64,000 nucleotides of DNA, from positions 1-64,000 of the forward strand of contig JAVBMT010000020.1 in assembly GCA_031552195.1 (NCBI GenBank). Reading direction: 5' to 3'. Source of the stretch: JAVBMP01 sp031552195. GTDB lineage: Bacteria > Desulfobacterota > Desulfovibrionia > Desulfovibrionales > Desulfovibrionaceae. The notes under the pieces were generated by a model that was not told where the DNA came from, searched no databases, and worked only from the letters and a program-made list of their open reading frames with translations. Within the stretch, counting starts at the first letter, position 1, and every line of letters begins with the position of its first letter. This document shows, one piece after another, positions 7,982 to 16,592 of the stretch. A program made the position numbers and the translations under genes.

Positions 7982-8791
7982 ATGCTCGCTTACCCTCAAT
8001 TCGACCCTGTGGCCTTTTCAATCGGGCCGCTGGCCGTACGCTGGTACGGCCTCACATATATGCTGGGTTTTCTTTCGGCCTGGTTTCTCGGGCGCGCCCG
8101 CGCGTCGCGGCGGCGGGAGCTTGGCGGCCCGTTCGGCGTAAAGGAATGCGAAGACGTGCTCATTTGGGGATTTTTGGGCGTTATCTTGGGGGCCAGGCTG
8201 GGCTATGTGCTTTTTTACAACCCGCTTTATTATCTGAATCATCCGCTGGAGATTTTTTCCATCTGGCAGGGCGGCATGTCCTTTCATGGCGGCCTGCTGG
8301 GCGTCGTCCTGTTTCAGTGGCTGGCGGGCAGGCATTACGGAAGCGGTTTTTTCTCCACAATGGACTTCATGGCCCCTCTGGTTCCCCCCGGCCTTTTTTT
8401 CGGCCGGCTGGGCAACTTCATAAACGGGGAACTCTGGGGGCGGGTTACCGACCTGCCCTGGGGCATGGTCTTTCCCGGGGCCGGGCCTTTGCCGCGCCAC
8501 CCGTCGCAGCTGTATGAAGCCGCGCTCGAGGGGCTGGCCCTTTTCGCGGTCCTGTGGATTTTTTCTTCCCGCCCGCGCCCGGCCAAGGCGGTGAGCGGGC
8601 TGTTCGCCCTTGGCTACGGCGTCTTCCGTTTTGCGGTGGAGTTCGCGCGCGAGCCGGACGGGCACATCGGATATCTGGCCGGGAATTTTCTGACCATGGG
8701 CATGTTGCTTTGCCTGCCCATGATCGCGCTTGGGCTTTTCCTGCTGCATCAGGCTTTTTATGGAGGCGGGCGCGGCAAGTTCCGGGCCTGA
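7982..8791 (+). CDS. lgt: Prolipoprotein diacylglyceryl transferase
   Basis: Inner-membrane enzyme that moves diacylglycerol from phosphatidylglycerol to the lipobox cysteine of prolipoproteins, the first step of lipoprotein maturation. At 269 residues and with seven hydrophobic segments it is normal size. Diagnostic motifs are MSFHGGLLGV (catalytic region near residue 103) and the signature GRLGNFINGELWG (near 138-150), followed by RHPSQLYEA. The ATG is 12 bases after the preceding stop, with no strong Shine-Dalgarno. Several predicted lipoproteins in this window (35626, 35981, 63316) would be its substrates. Confidence 0.96.
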   Translation: MLAYPQFDPVAFSIGPLAVRWYGLTYMLGFLSAWFLGRARASRRRELGGPFGVKECEDVLIWGFLGVILGARLGYVLFYNPLYYLNHPLEIFSIWQGGMSFHGGLLGVVLFQWLAGRHYGSGFFSTMDFMAPLVPPGLFFGRLGNFINGELWGRVTDLPWGMVFPGAGPLPRHPSQLYEAALEGLALFAVLWIFSSRPRPAKAVSGLFALGYGVFRFAVEFAREPDGHIGYLAGNFLTMGMLLCLPMIALGLFLLHQAFYGGGRGKFRA

Positions 8792-9025
8792 AAAAAACGC
8801 CCGGCAGGCTTGAATTTTTCCAGGGTTTGTGACAATCTATAACAAAAGAGTTGCCTTTTAGCGTAAGTTTCTTTATAGCTCTTTCTTGAAGTTCCTCAAC
8901 TAGTGTGCGGGCGTTTGCCCCTTGATAATAGTTTTAGCCCGATTAAATGGGCGCAATTAAGGCTGACAAGCTCAGGTGCAAATCTCGGTTTGTTTCTTTA
9001 AAGACCAAGTCCAAGGAGGACGCAA

Positions 9026-9343
9026 ATGGCTGAAGTTTCCTACAAAGGCAAAAATTTTGAAGTGGATGAAGACGGTTTTCTGCTTCGTTTTGATGATTGG
9101 TGCGAAGAATGGATGGACTATGTGAAAGACTCCGAAGGCATCGCCGAAATCACTCCGGAGCACAAGCAGATTCTTGACTTCCTTCAGGACTATTACAAAA
9201 AGAACGGCATCGCCCCGATGGTGCGCATTCTTTCCAAGAACACCGGCTTCAAACTGAAAGAAGTTTACGAACTTTTCCCTTCCGGCCCGGGTAAAGGCGC
9301 CTGCAAAATGGCCGGCCTGCCCAAGCCGACCGGTTGCGTGTAA
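9026..9343 (+). CDS. dsrC: DsrC, sulfur-carrier partner of dissimilatory sulfite reductase
   Basis: Small cytoplasmic protein (105 residues) that carries the trisulfide product of DsrAB and is reduced by the membrane DsrMKJOP complex. Both redox cysteines on the flexible C-terminal arm are present: C93 (KGACKMAG) and C104 (PTGCV), ten residues apart. This distinguishes DsrC from TusE-type homologues that keep only the last cysteine. A good Shine-Dalgarno (AAGGAGG) precedes the ATG, and a terminator follows at 9371. The long leader (234 bases after lgt) and terminator suggest an independent, highly expressed unit. This gene is the best single clue to sulfite/sulfate respiration. Confidence 0.97.
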   Translation: MAEVSYKGKNFEVDEDGFLLRFDDWCEEWMDYVKDSEGIAEITPEHKQILDFLQDYYKKNGIAPMVRILSKNTGFKLKEVYELFPSGPGKGACKMAGLPKPTGCV

Positions 9344-9370
9344 TTATTATACGCCTCGTTGGTGTTTTCG

Positions 9371-9407
9371 CGGAGCGCTCCCCGTTTACGGCGGCGCTCC
9401 GTTTTTA
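9371..9407 (+). terminator. Terminator after dsrC
   Basis: CGGAGCGC (9371-9378) pairs with GCGCTCCG (9394-9401) and is followed by TTTTT. It ends the dsrC transcript 28 bases after the stop and leaves the ttcA-like gene to partial read-through or its own promoter. Confidence 0.8.
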
Positions 9408-9439
9408 TTTATTTCTCTTCGGGGTGATGCAGGGAATAT

Positions 9440-10219
9440 ATGAGCCGCAAGTATACGTATGCGCAGGAAGTCTGCGTGAAAAGCGCGGGCCGGGTGATGC
9501 AGGGCGCGGAAATGCTTTGGCCCGGCGCCAGGGTCGGCGTGGCCGTGTCCGGCGGGATGGATAGCTGGGTTTTGCTGAAAGTTCTGCAATTGCGCCAAAG
9601 AATAGTGCCCTTCCGCTTTGATTTCATGGCCCTGCACCTGAACCCGGGCTTCGCGCCGGACAGCCACGCACCTTTGGCGGAATGGCTGAAGGATAACAAG
9701 GTGGCGGGGCATGTGGAGCTTACCGACCACGGCTTGCGCGCGCATTCCGACCAGAACCGGAAAAAATCGGCCTGTTTTCTCTGCGCCATGTTGCGCAGAA
9801 CGCGCCTTTTCGAGTTGTGCCGGCAATACGGGCTGACCCATCTGGCCTTCGGGCATAACGCGGACGACCTGGTAAGCACTTTTTTCCTGAATCTTTGCCA
9901 AACCGGGCGCGTTGCCGGCATGTCGGCCAAAGAGCCGTTTTTCGAAGGGCGGCTCATGGTGATACGGCCTTTGCTCATGGTGGAAAAGGCCCTGATCGCC
10001 AAGGCGGTGAAGCAGTGGGGGCTGCCGGTCTGGAACAATCCTTGCCCTTCGGCTTCCGGTACGCGGCGCTCCGAGATCCTATCTGAAGTGAATGCGTTTT
10101 GCGGAGACCGCAAGTGGATGAAAAAAAATATTTTTAACGGCCTTTGCCGCTGGCAGTATGAGCAGGCGGAGAAGGCGGGCGGGAACGGTTTTTCAGGGGG
10201 TTCCCACCTTGCCCGTTAA
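9440..10219 (+). CDS. TtcA-like tRNA thiolation PP-loop ATPase
   Basis: A 259-residue PP-loop ATP pyrophosphatase of the TtcA group, which 2-thiolates cytidine 32 in tRNAs using ATP and an iron-sulfur cluster. Visible features are the PP-loop SGGMDS (37-42), the CFLC pair C112/C115, and a third cysteine C202 (NNPCPS), the three cluster ligands of the family. A conserved GHNADD follows at about 138-143. It lies directly downstream of the dsrC terminator, which is notable because the DsrC relative TusE feeds sulfur to another tRNA thiolase. A PP-loop protein with a different tRNA target cannot be excluded. Confidence 0.75.
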   Translation: MSRKYTYAQEVCVKSAGRVMQGAEMLWPGARVGVAVSGGMDSWVLLKVLQLRQRIVPFRFDFMALHLNPGFAPDSHAPLAEWLKDNKVAGHVELTDHGLRAHSDQNRKKSACFLCAMLRRTRLFELCRQYGLTHLAFGHNADDLVSTFFLNLCQTGRVAGMSAKEPFFEGRLMVIRPLLMVEKALIAKAVKQWGLPVWNNPCPSASGTRRSEILSEVNAFCGDRKWMKKNIFNGLCRWQYEQAEKAGGNGFSGGSHLAR

Positions 10220-10237
10220 TTTTTTTTACCAATGCTC

Positions 10238-10266
10238 TTGCGTAGTTATGCTTTTTAACGTATATT
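10238..10266 (+). promoter_or_regulatory. Candidate sigma-70 promoter for the diguanylate cyclase
   Basis: TTGCGT at 10238-10243, a 17-bp spacer and TATATT at 10261-10266, in an AT-rich gap. It lies about 115 bases before the coding start. Confidence 0.4.
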
Positions 10267-10380
10267 GGGTATACGGAACAGGATATGCTGATTATGCGCT
10301 TCGTGTGCGTTCAGTTCGTTTCGTTTTACGGGGGCGTTGACTTTTCACAAAAATCTTAGGGTAAAGCCGAGTATCCGTGC

Positions 10381-11520
10381 ATGGGAAAGCCTTCCGCCAG
10401 AAGCGTCCGGAATAGCCTGTTTTCAGGCGCGCGCTATAAACGGCGGCTTCGCCCGTTGGTTGTCTGGGCAACAGGCCGTTCGCTGGACGGTTATCCCGAC
10501 GAGAACAGTTTTCGCCGCTTGAGCGCGTATATTTTGAGCAGCGTCATGTTCACCCTGTTGCTCTGCGCTATTGTTCTTGATCTTTATGAAGGCAATTACC
10601 GGCTTATTCCGGCGCTGGTCATCCTGGCCGCCATCTGTCCGGCTAACTGGGTATGGTTGCGGTGCGACGCGAAGGTGGTTTTCGGCCCTCTTTGGCTACT
10701 GAACGCTTCCTTGATGTGCCTGGGCATTTTTTTGCTGCTGTGCGGAGGGGCATCTTCCGGCAGCAGCCTTTTCTGGTTTATTATTTTTCCGCCTATGGTC
10801 ATGATCAGTATGGGCTTACGGCACGGAACCATAGGCTTTTGCATCTTCTACGCCTTTCTGATCTTGCTTCTGCTTACGCCGTTAAGCGTTTTCCTGGCTG
10901 AACCTTTGTCTTCCGCAGTTAAGATGCGCTTTCTTTTCAGCATGCTCGGAGCGTTCGTTTTTTCCCTGAGCGCCGAATACGTTCGCACCTCGACCTTCAA
11001 CGCCCTTTCCAGGGCCTTGCTGCTTCTAGAACGCGAGGCTTTGAGCGATCACCTGACCGGCCTGGGCAACCGCCGTGACTTTCAGAACTATTTTTCCTGG
11101 ATATGCGCCCGGTCCATGCGTGACAACCAGCCGTTTTCGCTTGCCCTGATCGACCTTGACCACTTTAAAAACGTCAACGACACTTACGGCCACAATGTGG
11201 GAGATCAGGTGCTCAGGCATCTGGCCGGCCTTTTCGTCAACTGTATACGGGCTACGGACAGGGTTTTCCGCTGGGGCGGGGAAGAATTCATCGTCCTCAT
11301 GCCCGACACGCCCATTGTGGAAGCGCGCAGCCTGGCCGAGCGCATTCGCTTGGTCTGCGAAGTCACCCCGTATTCCGCCGATGAGCGGGAAATTCCCGTT
11401 ACTATCAGCATAGGGCTGCGGGAGTGCGACGCCGAATGCGGCCAGCAGGACCAGGTTGTTGAGGCCGACCGTAACCTTTACCTGGCAAAGGCGAGCGGGC
11501 GAAACTGCGTAATCGGGTAA
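10381..11520 (+). CDS. Membrane diguanylate cyclase (GGDEF)
   Basis: Synthesises the second messenger cyclic di-GMP from two GTP. Residues about 50-205 form five or six hydrophobic segments with no recognisable extracytoplasmic sensor. The C-terminal GGDEF domain has an intact active site GGEEF (299-303) and an intact inhibitory I-site RATD (290-293), so product feedback is expected. DHLTGLGNRRDF and DLDHFKNVND are the other typical motifs. The start at 10381 is the longest ATG; no strong Shine-Dalgarno marks it, and later starts would still keep the membrane region. It stands alone, followed by a glycosyltransferase in the same direction. Confidence 0.9.
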   Translation: MGKPSARSVRNSLFSGARYKRRLRPLVVWATGRSLDGYPDENSFRRLSAYILSSVMFTLLLCAIVLDLYEGNYRLIPALVILAAICPANWVWLRCDAKVVFGPLWLLNASLMCLGIFLLLCGGASSGSSLFWFIIFPPMVMISMGLRHGTIGFCIFYAFLILLLLTPLSVFLAEPLSSAVKMRFLFSMLGAFVFSLSAEYVRTSTFNALSRALLLLEREALSDHLTGLGNRRDFQNYFSWICARSMRDNQPFSLALIDLDHFKNVNDTYGHNVGDQVLRHLAGLFVNCIRATDRVFRWGGEEFIVLMPDTPIVEARSLAERIRLVCEVTPYSADEREIPVTISIGLRECDAECGQQDQVVEADRNLYLAKASGRNCVIG

Positions 11521-11632
11521 TCACTGTTGCCATAAAGCCGTTTTGGGGGTATGCTGGATACTCAGGTGCATGCCGTTTTCATGAATAATTGGCTTTTCCA
11601 TAGGACCTTTGCAATTTATTAAGAGTGTTGTG

Positions 11633-12712
11633 ATGAAAGTAGCTTTTGTGCATCATTGGCTTGTTAACTACCGCGGCGGGGAACGAGTTCTGCAAGCCTT
11701 GTGCAATCTGTACCCCGAGGCTGATATTTTCACGCATGTTTTCGCTCCGGAAAACCTGCCGGATTCCTTTCGCCAGCGCCGGGTTTTCACCTCTTTCATA
11801 AACAGGCTGCCCAAGGCCGCGAAATGGTACCCATATTATCTTCCGCTTATGCCGTTGGCTCTGGAGCGGCTTGATCTGCGCGGCTACGACCTGGTCATTT
11901 CAATAGAATCCGGCCCCTCCAAAGGGGTCATCGTAGACCCCGGCGCCACCCACCTCTGTTACTGCAACACGCCCATGCGCTATATCTGGGACATGAGCCA
12001 TGACTATATGGAGCAATGCGGCTGCGTGAAGAGGTTCTTGTCCGCCCCGCTTTTTCATTACCTGCGCATGTGGGATGTAACCACGGCCGCCAGGGTTGAT
12101 TCCTTTGCCTGCAATTCGCAGTTTGTCGCAAAGCGGATAAAAAAATATTATCGGCGCGAAGCGGAAGTGGTGTACCCGCCGGTTGACCTGGACGATTTCC
12201 AGGTCGGAACCGAGCGGGAAGATTTTTATCTTCTTCTTGGCGAGCTGGTTCCCTATAAACGCGCCGACATCGCCATCGAGGCCTGCCGGAAGGCCGGAAA
12301 ACGCCTTGTGGTGATAGGCGGCGGGCCTGACCTTGACGCCCTGTCCAGAGGCGCGCCCAGAAACGTAAGTTTTCTCGGCAGGCAGGAATTTCCCGTGGTG
12401 CGCGACCACCTGTCGCGTTGCCGCGCCTTGCTTTTCCCCGGCATAGAAGATTTCGGCATAGTGCCGGTTGAGGCCATGGCCTCCGGCGCGCCGGTTATCG
12501 CCTACCGCAACGGCGGCGCGGCTGAAACGGTGATTGACGGAGTAACGGGCCACCTGTTTCAGGAACAGACGGCTGACTCGCTGGGCACGGCGATAAAAGA
12601 ATTTGAAGAAATGAACTTTAAAACGGACGACCTGCTCAAGCAGGCCGGCCGTTTTTCCCACCAGAGCTTTGCGGAAAACATCCAGGCCTTTATTCAGGCG
12701 AACCTGCTCTAA
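11633..12712 (+). CDS. Glycosyltransferase family 4 protein
   Basis: A 359-residue GT-B glycosyltransferase of the GT4 type, expected to add a sugar from a nucleotide donor to an envelope glycan. The N-terminus MKVAFVHHWLVNYRGGERVL is the usual acceptor-side start with the GGxE loop. The C-terminal half has the donor-binding pattern FPGIEDFGIVPVEAMASG, with the EX7E-type acidic residues, near residues 265-285. The ATG at 11633 is preferred to a TTG at 11609 because it matches the family N-terminus. A strong terminator follows. No other polysaccharide gene is nearby, so the product is unknown. Confidence 0.88.
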   Translation: MKVAFVHHWLVNYRGGERVLQALCNLYPEADIFTHVFAPENLPDSFRQRRVFTSFINRLPKAAKWYPYYLPLMPLALERLDLRGYDLVISIESGPSKGVIVDPGATHLCYCNTPMRYIWDMSHDYMEQCGCVKRFLSAPLFHYLRMWDVTTAARVDSFACNSQFVAKRIKKYYRREAEVVYPPVDLDDFQVGTEREDFYLLLGELVPYKRADIAIEACRKAGKRLVVIGGGPDLDALSRGAPRNVSFLGRQEFPVVRDHLSRCRALLFPGIEDFGIVPVEAMASGAPVIAYRNGGAAETVIDGVTGHLFQEQTADSLGTAIKEFEEMNFKTDDLLKQAGRFSHQSFAENIQAFIQANLL

Positions 12713-12730
12713 AAAAACGCATATAGATCT

Positions 12731-12768
12731 GAGGCCGCCCGGGCGAACCGGGCGGCCTCTTTTTTTTT
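12731..12768 (+). terminator. Strong rho-independent terminator
   Basis: A perfect 12-bp GC-rich stem (12731-12742 with 12748-12759), a 5-nt loop and nine T. It ends the glycosyltransferase transcript. Confidence 0.93.
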
Positions 12769-12902
12769 CCGCCGGAACGTCCGCGTTGCCCGCCTGCCGA
12801 TATTATTTCATTCAACTTCCAGAGATCATTGATATAAAATTCCGGATGCGGGCGCGCGGCGAGTCCGGAGCTCCGGCTCGTTCCGGCGCGCCAGTGGAGA
12901 GA

Positions 12903-12931
12903 TTGACAATATTAACAGAGCTAGATATTTT
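12903..12931 (+). promoter_or_regulatory. Sigma-70 promoter for the phosphodiesterase-family gene
   Basis: Perfect TTGACA at 12903-12908, a 17-bp spacer and TATTTT at 12926-12931. The predicted start lies about 40 bases before the ATG at 12977, which has an AAGGAGG site. This is the best promoter match in the window. Confidence 0.7.
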
Positions 12932-12976
12932 TATCACAAGATTAAAAAAGTAGTTAATTTATTAAGGAGGCATGCC

Positions 12977-14965
12977 ATGAAAACAGCGAAAAAGATAGCT
13001 CTGCTAGGGTTTGACTGCGCGTTGACCAACCTGGTGCGCAGGCATATTGAAGAAGGCCTTTGCCCTAATTTTAAAAAGATCTTTGAAAATGGCACGGTGG
13101 CGGAAAACTGCCTGGTTCCTTTCCCCACCATAACCCCGCCGAACTGGACTTCCATGGCGACCGGCGCCTGGCCGGGCACCAATAATGTCACTGACTTCTT
13201 CCGCCACATTCCGGGCACCACCCCGGAAGGGGCCAACGCCCACAACGCCTTCAACTGGGATTACGTTCAGGCGGAATCCTTCTGGGAAGCCGCGGAAAAA
13301 GCCGGCAAAAAATCCGTCATTCTCAACTACCCCATGTCCTTCAACGCGCATAAACGCCTCAAGCACGGCACGGTTGTTGGCGGCGGCTCACTTACCGTCG
13401 GCGTGTATATGGACGGTAACGTGATCGCGGATTATAAAAAAATCCCTTTCAGCCCGACTCTTGAAAAGGGCTACGCTTTTTGCGACGACACGCTCGTCTG
13501 CACCCAAGCCATGCCCGGCAACTCCGTAAAGGTCAGCTTCTCGGAAAAACCCGGCTGGGCCAACGTTGACAACCCCGGCGACGACCCCCTGGGCGTTACT
13601 TTTAAAATGCCCTTTTCCAACAGCATCTTCAACAAGGAAACCACCTATGCCGACTGGCACCTCCTTGTACGCAACCTGGGAGGGGACGATTACGACACGG
13701 TTACCCTGTCGCCCAGCAAAGATTTCAAAGACGCCTTCTTCACCATTAAAAAAGGCGAATGGTCCAAGCCCTTCCTGGCGGAAGGCGTTCTGGAAAACGG
13801 CGGAACCAAAACCATACGCATGATGGCCAAACTTACCGAACTGGGCGACGAAGGCGACAGTTTCCGTCTTTTCCTCACCCATGCCCTGAACATTGACGGA
13901 GATTTCTGGTGTTACCCGAGGGAAGCCGCCGCCAAGCTCAACAAAGGCGACAACGTGGGCACCAATAATACCGGCATGACCGCCATGAACATAGGCTGGA
14001 TAGACCTTGACACCTGGCTGGAGTTGGTAGGCATTCATTACGACTGGATGGGCGATTCCATTTGCGCCTTGCTGGGGCACAAAGACAAACCGGAAGACTG
14101 GGATGTATTTTTCACCCATGCCCACCCCACCGATTTTATTTACCACGCCCTCATGACTGAACTTGACGCGGCCACCTGTTCCAGTGAAGCCATGCACAAG
14201 AAGGCCTGGGAACTGCACCGCGAGCTTTACCGCCACGCGGACCGTTACCTCGGGCGCATTCTGGAATGCTTTGACGACGAAACCCTTATTGTGCTTATTT
14301 CCGACCACGGCGCAACCCCTGACGGACCCTTTGTGGACATGAACGACGTGCTCGGCAAGGCGGGCCTTCTATATATGAAGGCCCCGGAAAACACCCCGTC
14401 GTGGCTGGCCAACGCGCCGGAAAACATACGCGTGGAATTCATGAAGCTGGTGGAAAGGGTTGACACCTCCAAGAGCAAGGCCATGCCCCAGCGCATATGC
14501 TACGCGTATGTGAACCTGAAGGGCCGTGACCCTGAGGGCATTGTCGAGCCGGAAGACTACGAAAAGGTGCAGCGCGAAATTATTGACGCAATGATGAGCT
14601 ACCGTCACCCGAAAACCGGAAAATGCCCGTTCATCCTGGCCCTGCCCAAGCGTGAAGCCGCTTTGATAGGCCTTTGGGGCGACCAGGTGGGCGACGTGGT
14701 TTACGCGCTTTGGCCGGAATATTCCATGCAGCATGGGCCGCTGTTGCCAACTTCCGGTTACGGCATAGGAGATTTGCGCACCCTTTGCGTGTATTACGGG
14801 CCGGAAATAGGCGTCAAAAAGGGATATAGCATGGAACGGCGCTGCAATCTCGTCGACCTGGCGCCGACCTTTTGTTACATGACCGGATGGCCTGTGCCTG
14901 AACAGGCCGAAGGTTCGGTGGTTTACCAGATTATGGAAGACACCCGTCCTGTCGGCTGCCGGTAA
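12977..14965 (+). CDS. Alkaline phosphatase superfamily phosphodiesterase
   Basis: A 662-residue protein of the type I phosphodiesterase/nucleotide pyrophosphatase branch of the alkaline phosphatase superfamily. GFDCAL near residue 12 and PTITPPNWTSMATG near 49-62 supply the first metal aspartate and the Thr/Ser nucleophile region. HAHPTDFIYH (about 378) and SDHGATPDGP (about 441) supply the remaining metal ligands. There is no signal peptide, so it should act in the cytoplasm. The substrate is unknown. It is a single-gene unit with its own promoter, a strong Shine-Dalgarno and a downstream hairpin, suggesting substantial independent expression. Confidence 0.82.
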   Translation: MKTAKKIALLGFDCALTNLVRRHIEEGLCPNFKKIFENGTVAENCLVPFPTITPPNWTSMATGAWPGTNNVTDFFRHIPGTTPEGANAHNAFNWDYVQAESFWEAAEKAGKKSVILNYPMSFNAHKRLKHGTVVGGGSLTVGVYMDGNVIADYKKIPFSPTLEKGYAFCDDTLVCTQAMPGNSVKVSFSEKPGWANVDNPGDDPLGVTFKMPFSNSIFNKETTYADWHLLVRNLGGDDYDTVTLSPSKDFKDAFFTIKKGEWSKPFLAEGVLENGGTKTIRMMAKLTELGDEGDSFRLFLTHALNIDGDFWCYPREAAAKLNKGDNVGTNNTGMTAMNIGWIDLDTWLELVGIHYDWMGDSICALLGHKDKPEDWDVFFTHAHPTDFIYHALMTELDAATCSSEAMHKKAWELHRELYRHADRYLGRILECFDDETLIVLISDHGATPDGPFVDMNDVLGKAGLLYMKAPENTPSWLANAPENIRVEFMKLVERVDTSKSKAMPQRICYAYVNLKGRDPEGIVEPEDYEKVQREIIDAMMSYRHPKTGKCPFILALPKREAALIGLWGDQVGDVVYALWPEYSMQHGPLLPTSGYGIGDLRTLCVYYGPEIGVKKGYSMERRCNLVDLAPTFCYMTGWPVPEQAEGSVVYQIMEDTRPVGCR

Positions 14966-15007
14966 GCCGTTTCAAGGCTTATGCGGAACTTTCAGCCGCG
15001 CCGTAAG

Positions 15008-15050
15008 GGCCTTTATGAAGAATGCGCCAAGCCGGTTCTTCATAAAGGCC
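15008..15050. terminator. Perfect 15-bp hairpin between convergent genes
   Basis: 15008-15022 pairs perfectly with 15036-15050 around a 13-nt loop. It separates the convergent phosphodiesterase and permease genes. No T-tract is present on either strand, so bidirectional termination is likely but unproven. Confidence 0.6.
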
Positions 15051-15062
15051 GCGGTTCCGGGT

Positions 15063-15920
15063 TCAGGCGGCAAACCCTCTGTTCAGGCGTTTTTTGAGCA
15101 GAACGGACAACCCTGACAGCGCCAGGGCCAAAAGCAGATAAATGGCCGCGACCATCAGCCAGATTTCGAACACGGTGAACTGATCGCTTATAAGCAGGCG
15201 TCCTTGCTGTGAAAGTTCCATAATTGCGATGGAGCCGGCCAGGGAGCTGTCCTTGATAAGGGAAATTCCCTGGCTCACCAGCGGGGGCAGGGCGTTACGC
15301 ACGGCTTGCGGAAGGGTTACGTGGATGAAGGCGAGCCCGTTGCCCAGGCCTAGGCTTCGGGCCGCCTCAAGCTGCCCTTGCGGAACGGACTGTACCCCGG
15401 CGCGGAAAATTTCCGCCATGTAAGCGCCCTCAAAAAGCCCTAGGGCCAGAATGGCGGAAGACATGGCCCCGAAATTGAAAACCAGGGCCAAAAAGAAATA
15501 GATTAGAAAGAGGTGCACCAAAAGCGGGGTGTTGCGGATCAGGCCGACGTAACCCACGGCCACGGCCTTGGCGGCCGGGCCGCCGAAAAGGCGCATGGCG
15601 CTTGCCGCCAGCCCGCAGCATACCGCCAGAACCATGCCCGCCGCGCTTATGGCGAGGGTGTTCCCCAGCCCCTTGAGCAGTGGTCCGGCGTAAAATTCGC
15701 CGTTTTCAAAATATCCCAGCGCGGGCCATGCCCTGAACCACTGCCAGTTGTATCCGCCGCTGGAGGCCTGGCGCACGATCATCCAGGCAAGGCCGCAAAC
15801 GATCAGCAGATATAAAAGCGAATCGCCGCCCAGGCGCAAGAGCCGGCGGCGATTCGCTTTTCGCGTGAAAAATGCAGGCTCGTCGTGGTGCGGTGGCCTG
15901 TTTTCGCTTCCCCTCCGCAA
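15063..15920 (-). CDS. Polar amino acid ABC transporter permease
   Basis: Inner-membrane permease of the HisM/GlnP type, expected to pair with a periplasmic binding protein and an ATPase for amino acid import. The 285 residues contain five or six hydrophobic segments and the EAA loop that contacts the ATPase: EAARSLGLGN followed by LPQAVRNALPPL (about 188-215). A 40-residue basic N-terminal extension precedes the first membrane segment. No amino acid ATPase or binding protein is adjacent; the nearest ATPase (17678) is of the iron-complex type. It lies 17 bases downstream of the FTR-like gene and may be cotranscribed with it. Confidence 0.88.
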   Translation of the reverse strand: MRRGSENRPPHHDEPAFFTRKANRRRLLRLGGDSLLYLLIVCGLAWMIVRQASSGGYNWQWFRAWPALGYFENGEFYAGPLLKGLGNTLAISAAGMVLAVCCGLAASAMRLFGGPAAKAVAVGYVGLIRNTPLLVHLFLIYFFLALVFNFGAMSSAILALGLFEGAYMAEIFRAGVQSVPQGQLEAARSLGLGNGLAFIHVTLPQAVRNALPPLVSQGISLIKDSSLAGSIAIMELSQQGRLLISDQFTVFEIWLMVAAIYLLLALALSGLSVLLKKRLNRGFAA

Positions 15921-15937
15921 AGATAAACCCTCTGCGG

Positions 15938-16288
15938 TCAGGCGAGGATTTTTTCCAGGGGGCGGCGTTCCGGCGCGACGCCTTTCCGGCGCGAACCTTC
16001 GGCCACAGCTTGGCTTACGTAAAGGCCGCAGTAACAGGAGTCATATTCTTTAACGTCCGCGGCCCGGTATTCGCAAGGACAGATGATGTCCTTGTCTTTT
16101 TCCCTGTCGCCGGTCGAGAGCCTGCAGGGGCAGGCCATATGGCCGTAGCGCGATTTTATTTCCAGAAGCTGGGAGAGCACTTCCAGGGTAAAATCATGGT
16201 CAGGGTTGAAATAATAGCCCTTGCTTTCCTGCACGGGCTTCAGCATGGAGAACAAGGATTCGGGGGTCATGGTCTTGCCGTCGCTCAT
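15938..16288 (-). CDS. Ferredoxin-thioredoxin reductase catalytic-chain-like protein
   Basis: A 116-residue protein of the FTR catalytic beta-chain family, which uses a [4Fe-4S] cluster and a nearby disulfide to pass electrons from ferredoxin to thioredoxin-like partners. All six family cysteines are visible in three pairs: C53/C55 (CPC), C70/C72 (CPC) and C85/C87 (CYC in place of the usual CHC). No variable (alpha) chain gene is nearby. The ATG overlaps the stop of the upstream glutaredoxin by four bases, so the two are translationally coupled and the glutaredoxins are the probable electron acceptors. Confidence 0.88.
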   Translation of the reverse strand: MSDGKTMTPESLFSMLKPVQESKGYYFNPDHDFTLEVLSQLLEIKSRYGHMACPCRLSTGDREKDKDIICPCEYRAADVKEYDSCYCGLYVSQAVAEGSRRKGVAPERRPLEKILA

Positions 16289-16566
16289 GAGTTCACCGCC
16301 TCGTTTATTTCGTTTTCCTTGAAGCCGACAACAACCACCTTGTCAGCGTCATTCTCATCTTTGTGATAGAAAACCATGGTAGGGAAAGAAACGCGCGGGT
16401 TGTGCCGCTTGACCCTTTCGATCATGGCTTCGCGTTCCGACCCTTCCATCTTGTCCACATAGAAAAAGTCGAAATCAAGGTGCAGGCTTTCAAGCAGTTC
16501 CTTGGCCTTGCGGCAATGCGGGCAGGTTGAAAGACCGTAAAAAGTGATTTTGCAAGATTGAGACAT
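16285..16566 (-). CDS. Glutaredoxin-like protein
   Basis: A 93-residue thioredoxin-fold dithiol protein. The redox motif is CPHC (C15, C18) and the cis-proline lies in SFPTMVF. The acidic segment around residues 35-48 and the absence of a C-terminal glutathione-binding GG pattern suggest an NrdH-redoxin-like protein served by a reductase, not by glutathione. It is coupled to the FTR-like gene (ATGA overlap) and follows a second glutaredoxin. Confidence 0.88.
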   Translation of the reverse strand: MSQSCKITFYGLSTCPHCRKAKELLESLHLDFDFFYVDKMEGSEREAMIERVKRHNPRVSFPTMVFYHKDENDADKVVVVGFKENEINEAVNS

Positions 16567-16592
16567 GTGATTTCTCCCCGGTGGAACTGATT

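Noticed and set aside
6503..7999. Open frame of about 500 codons opposite the zinc-knuckle membrane protein
   Set aside because: The plus-strand gene has the TPR-like pattern, membrane helices and spacing to lgt. The reverse frame lacks any signal.
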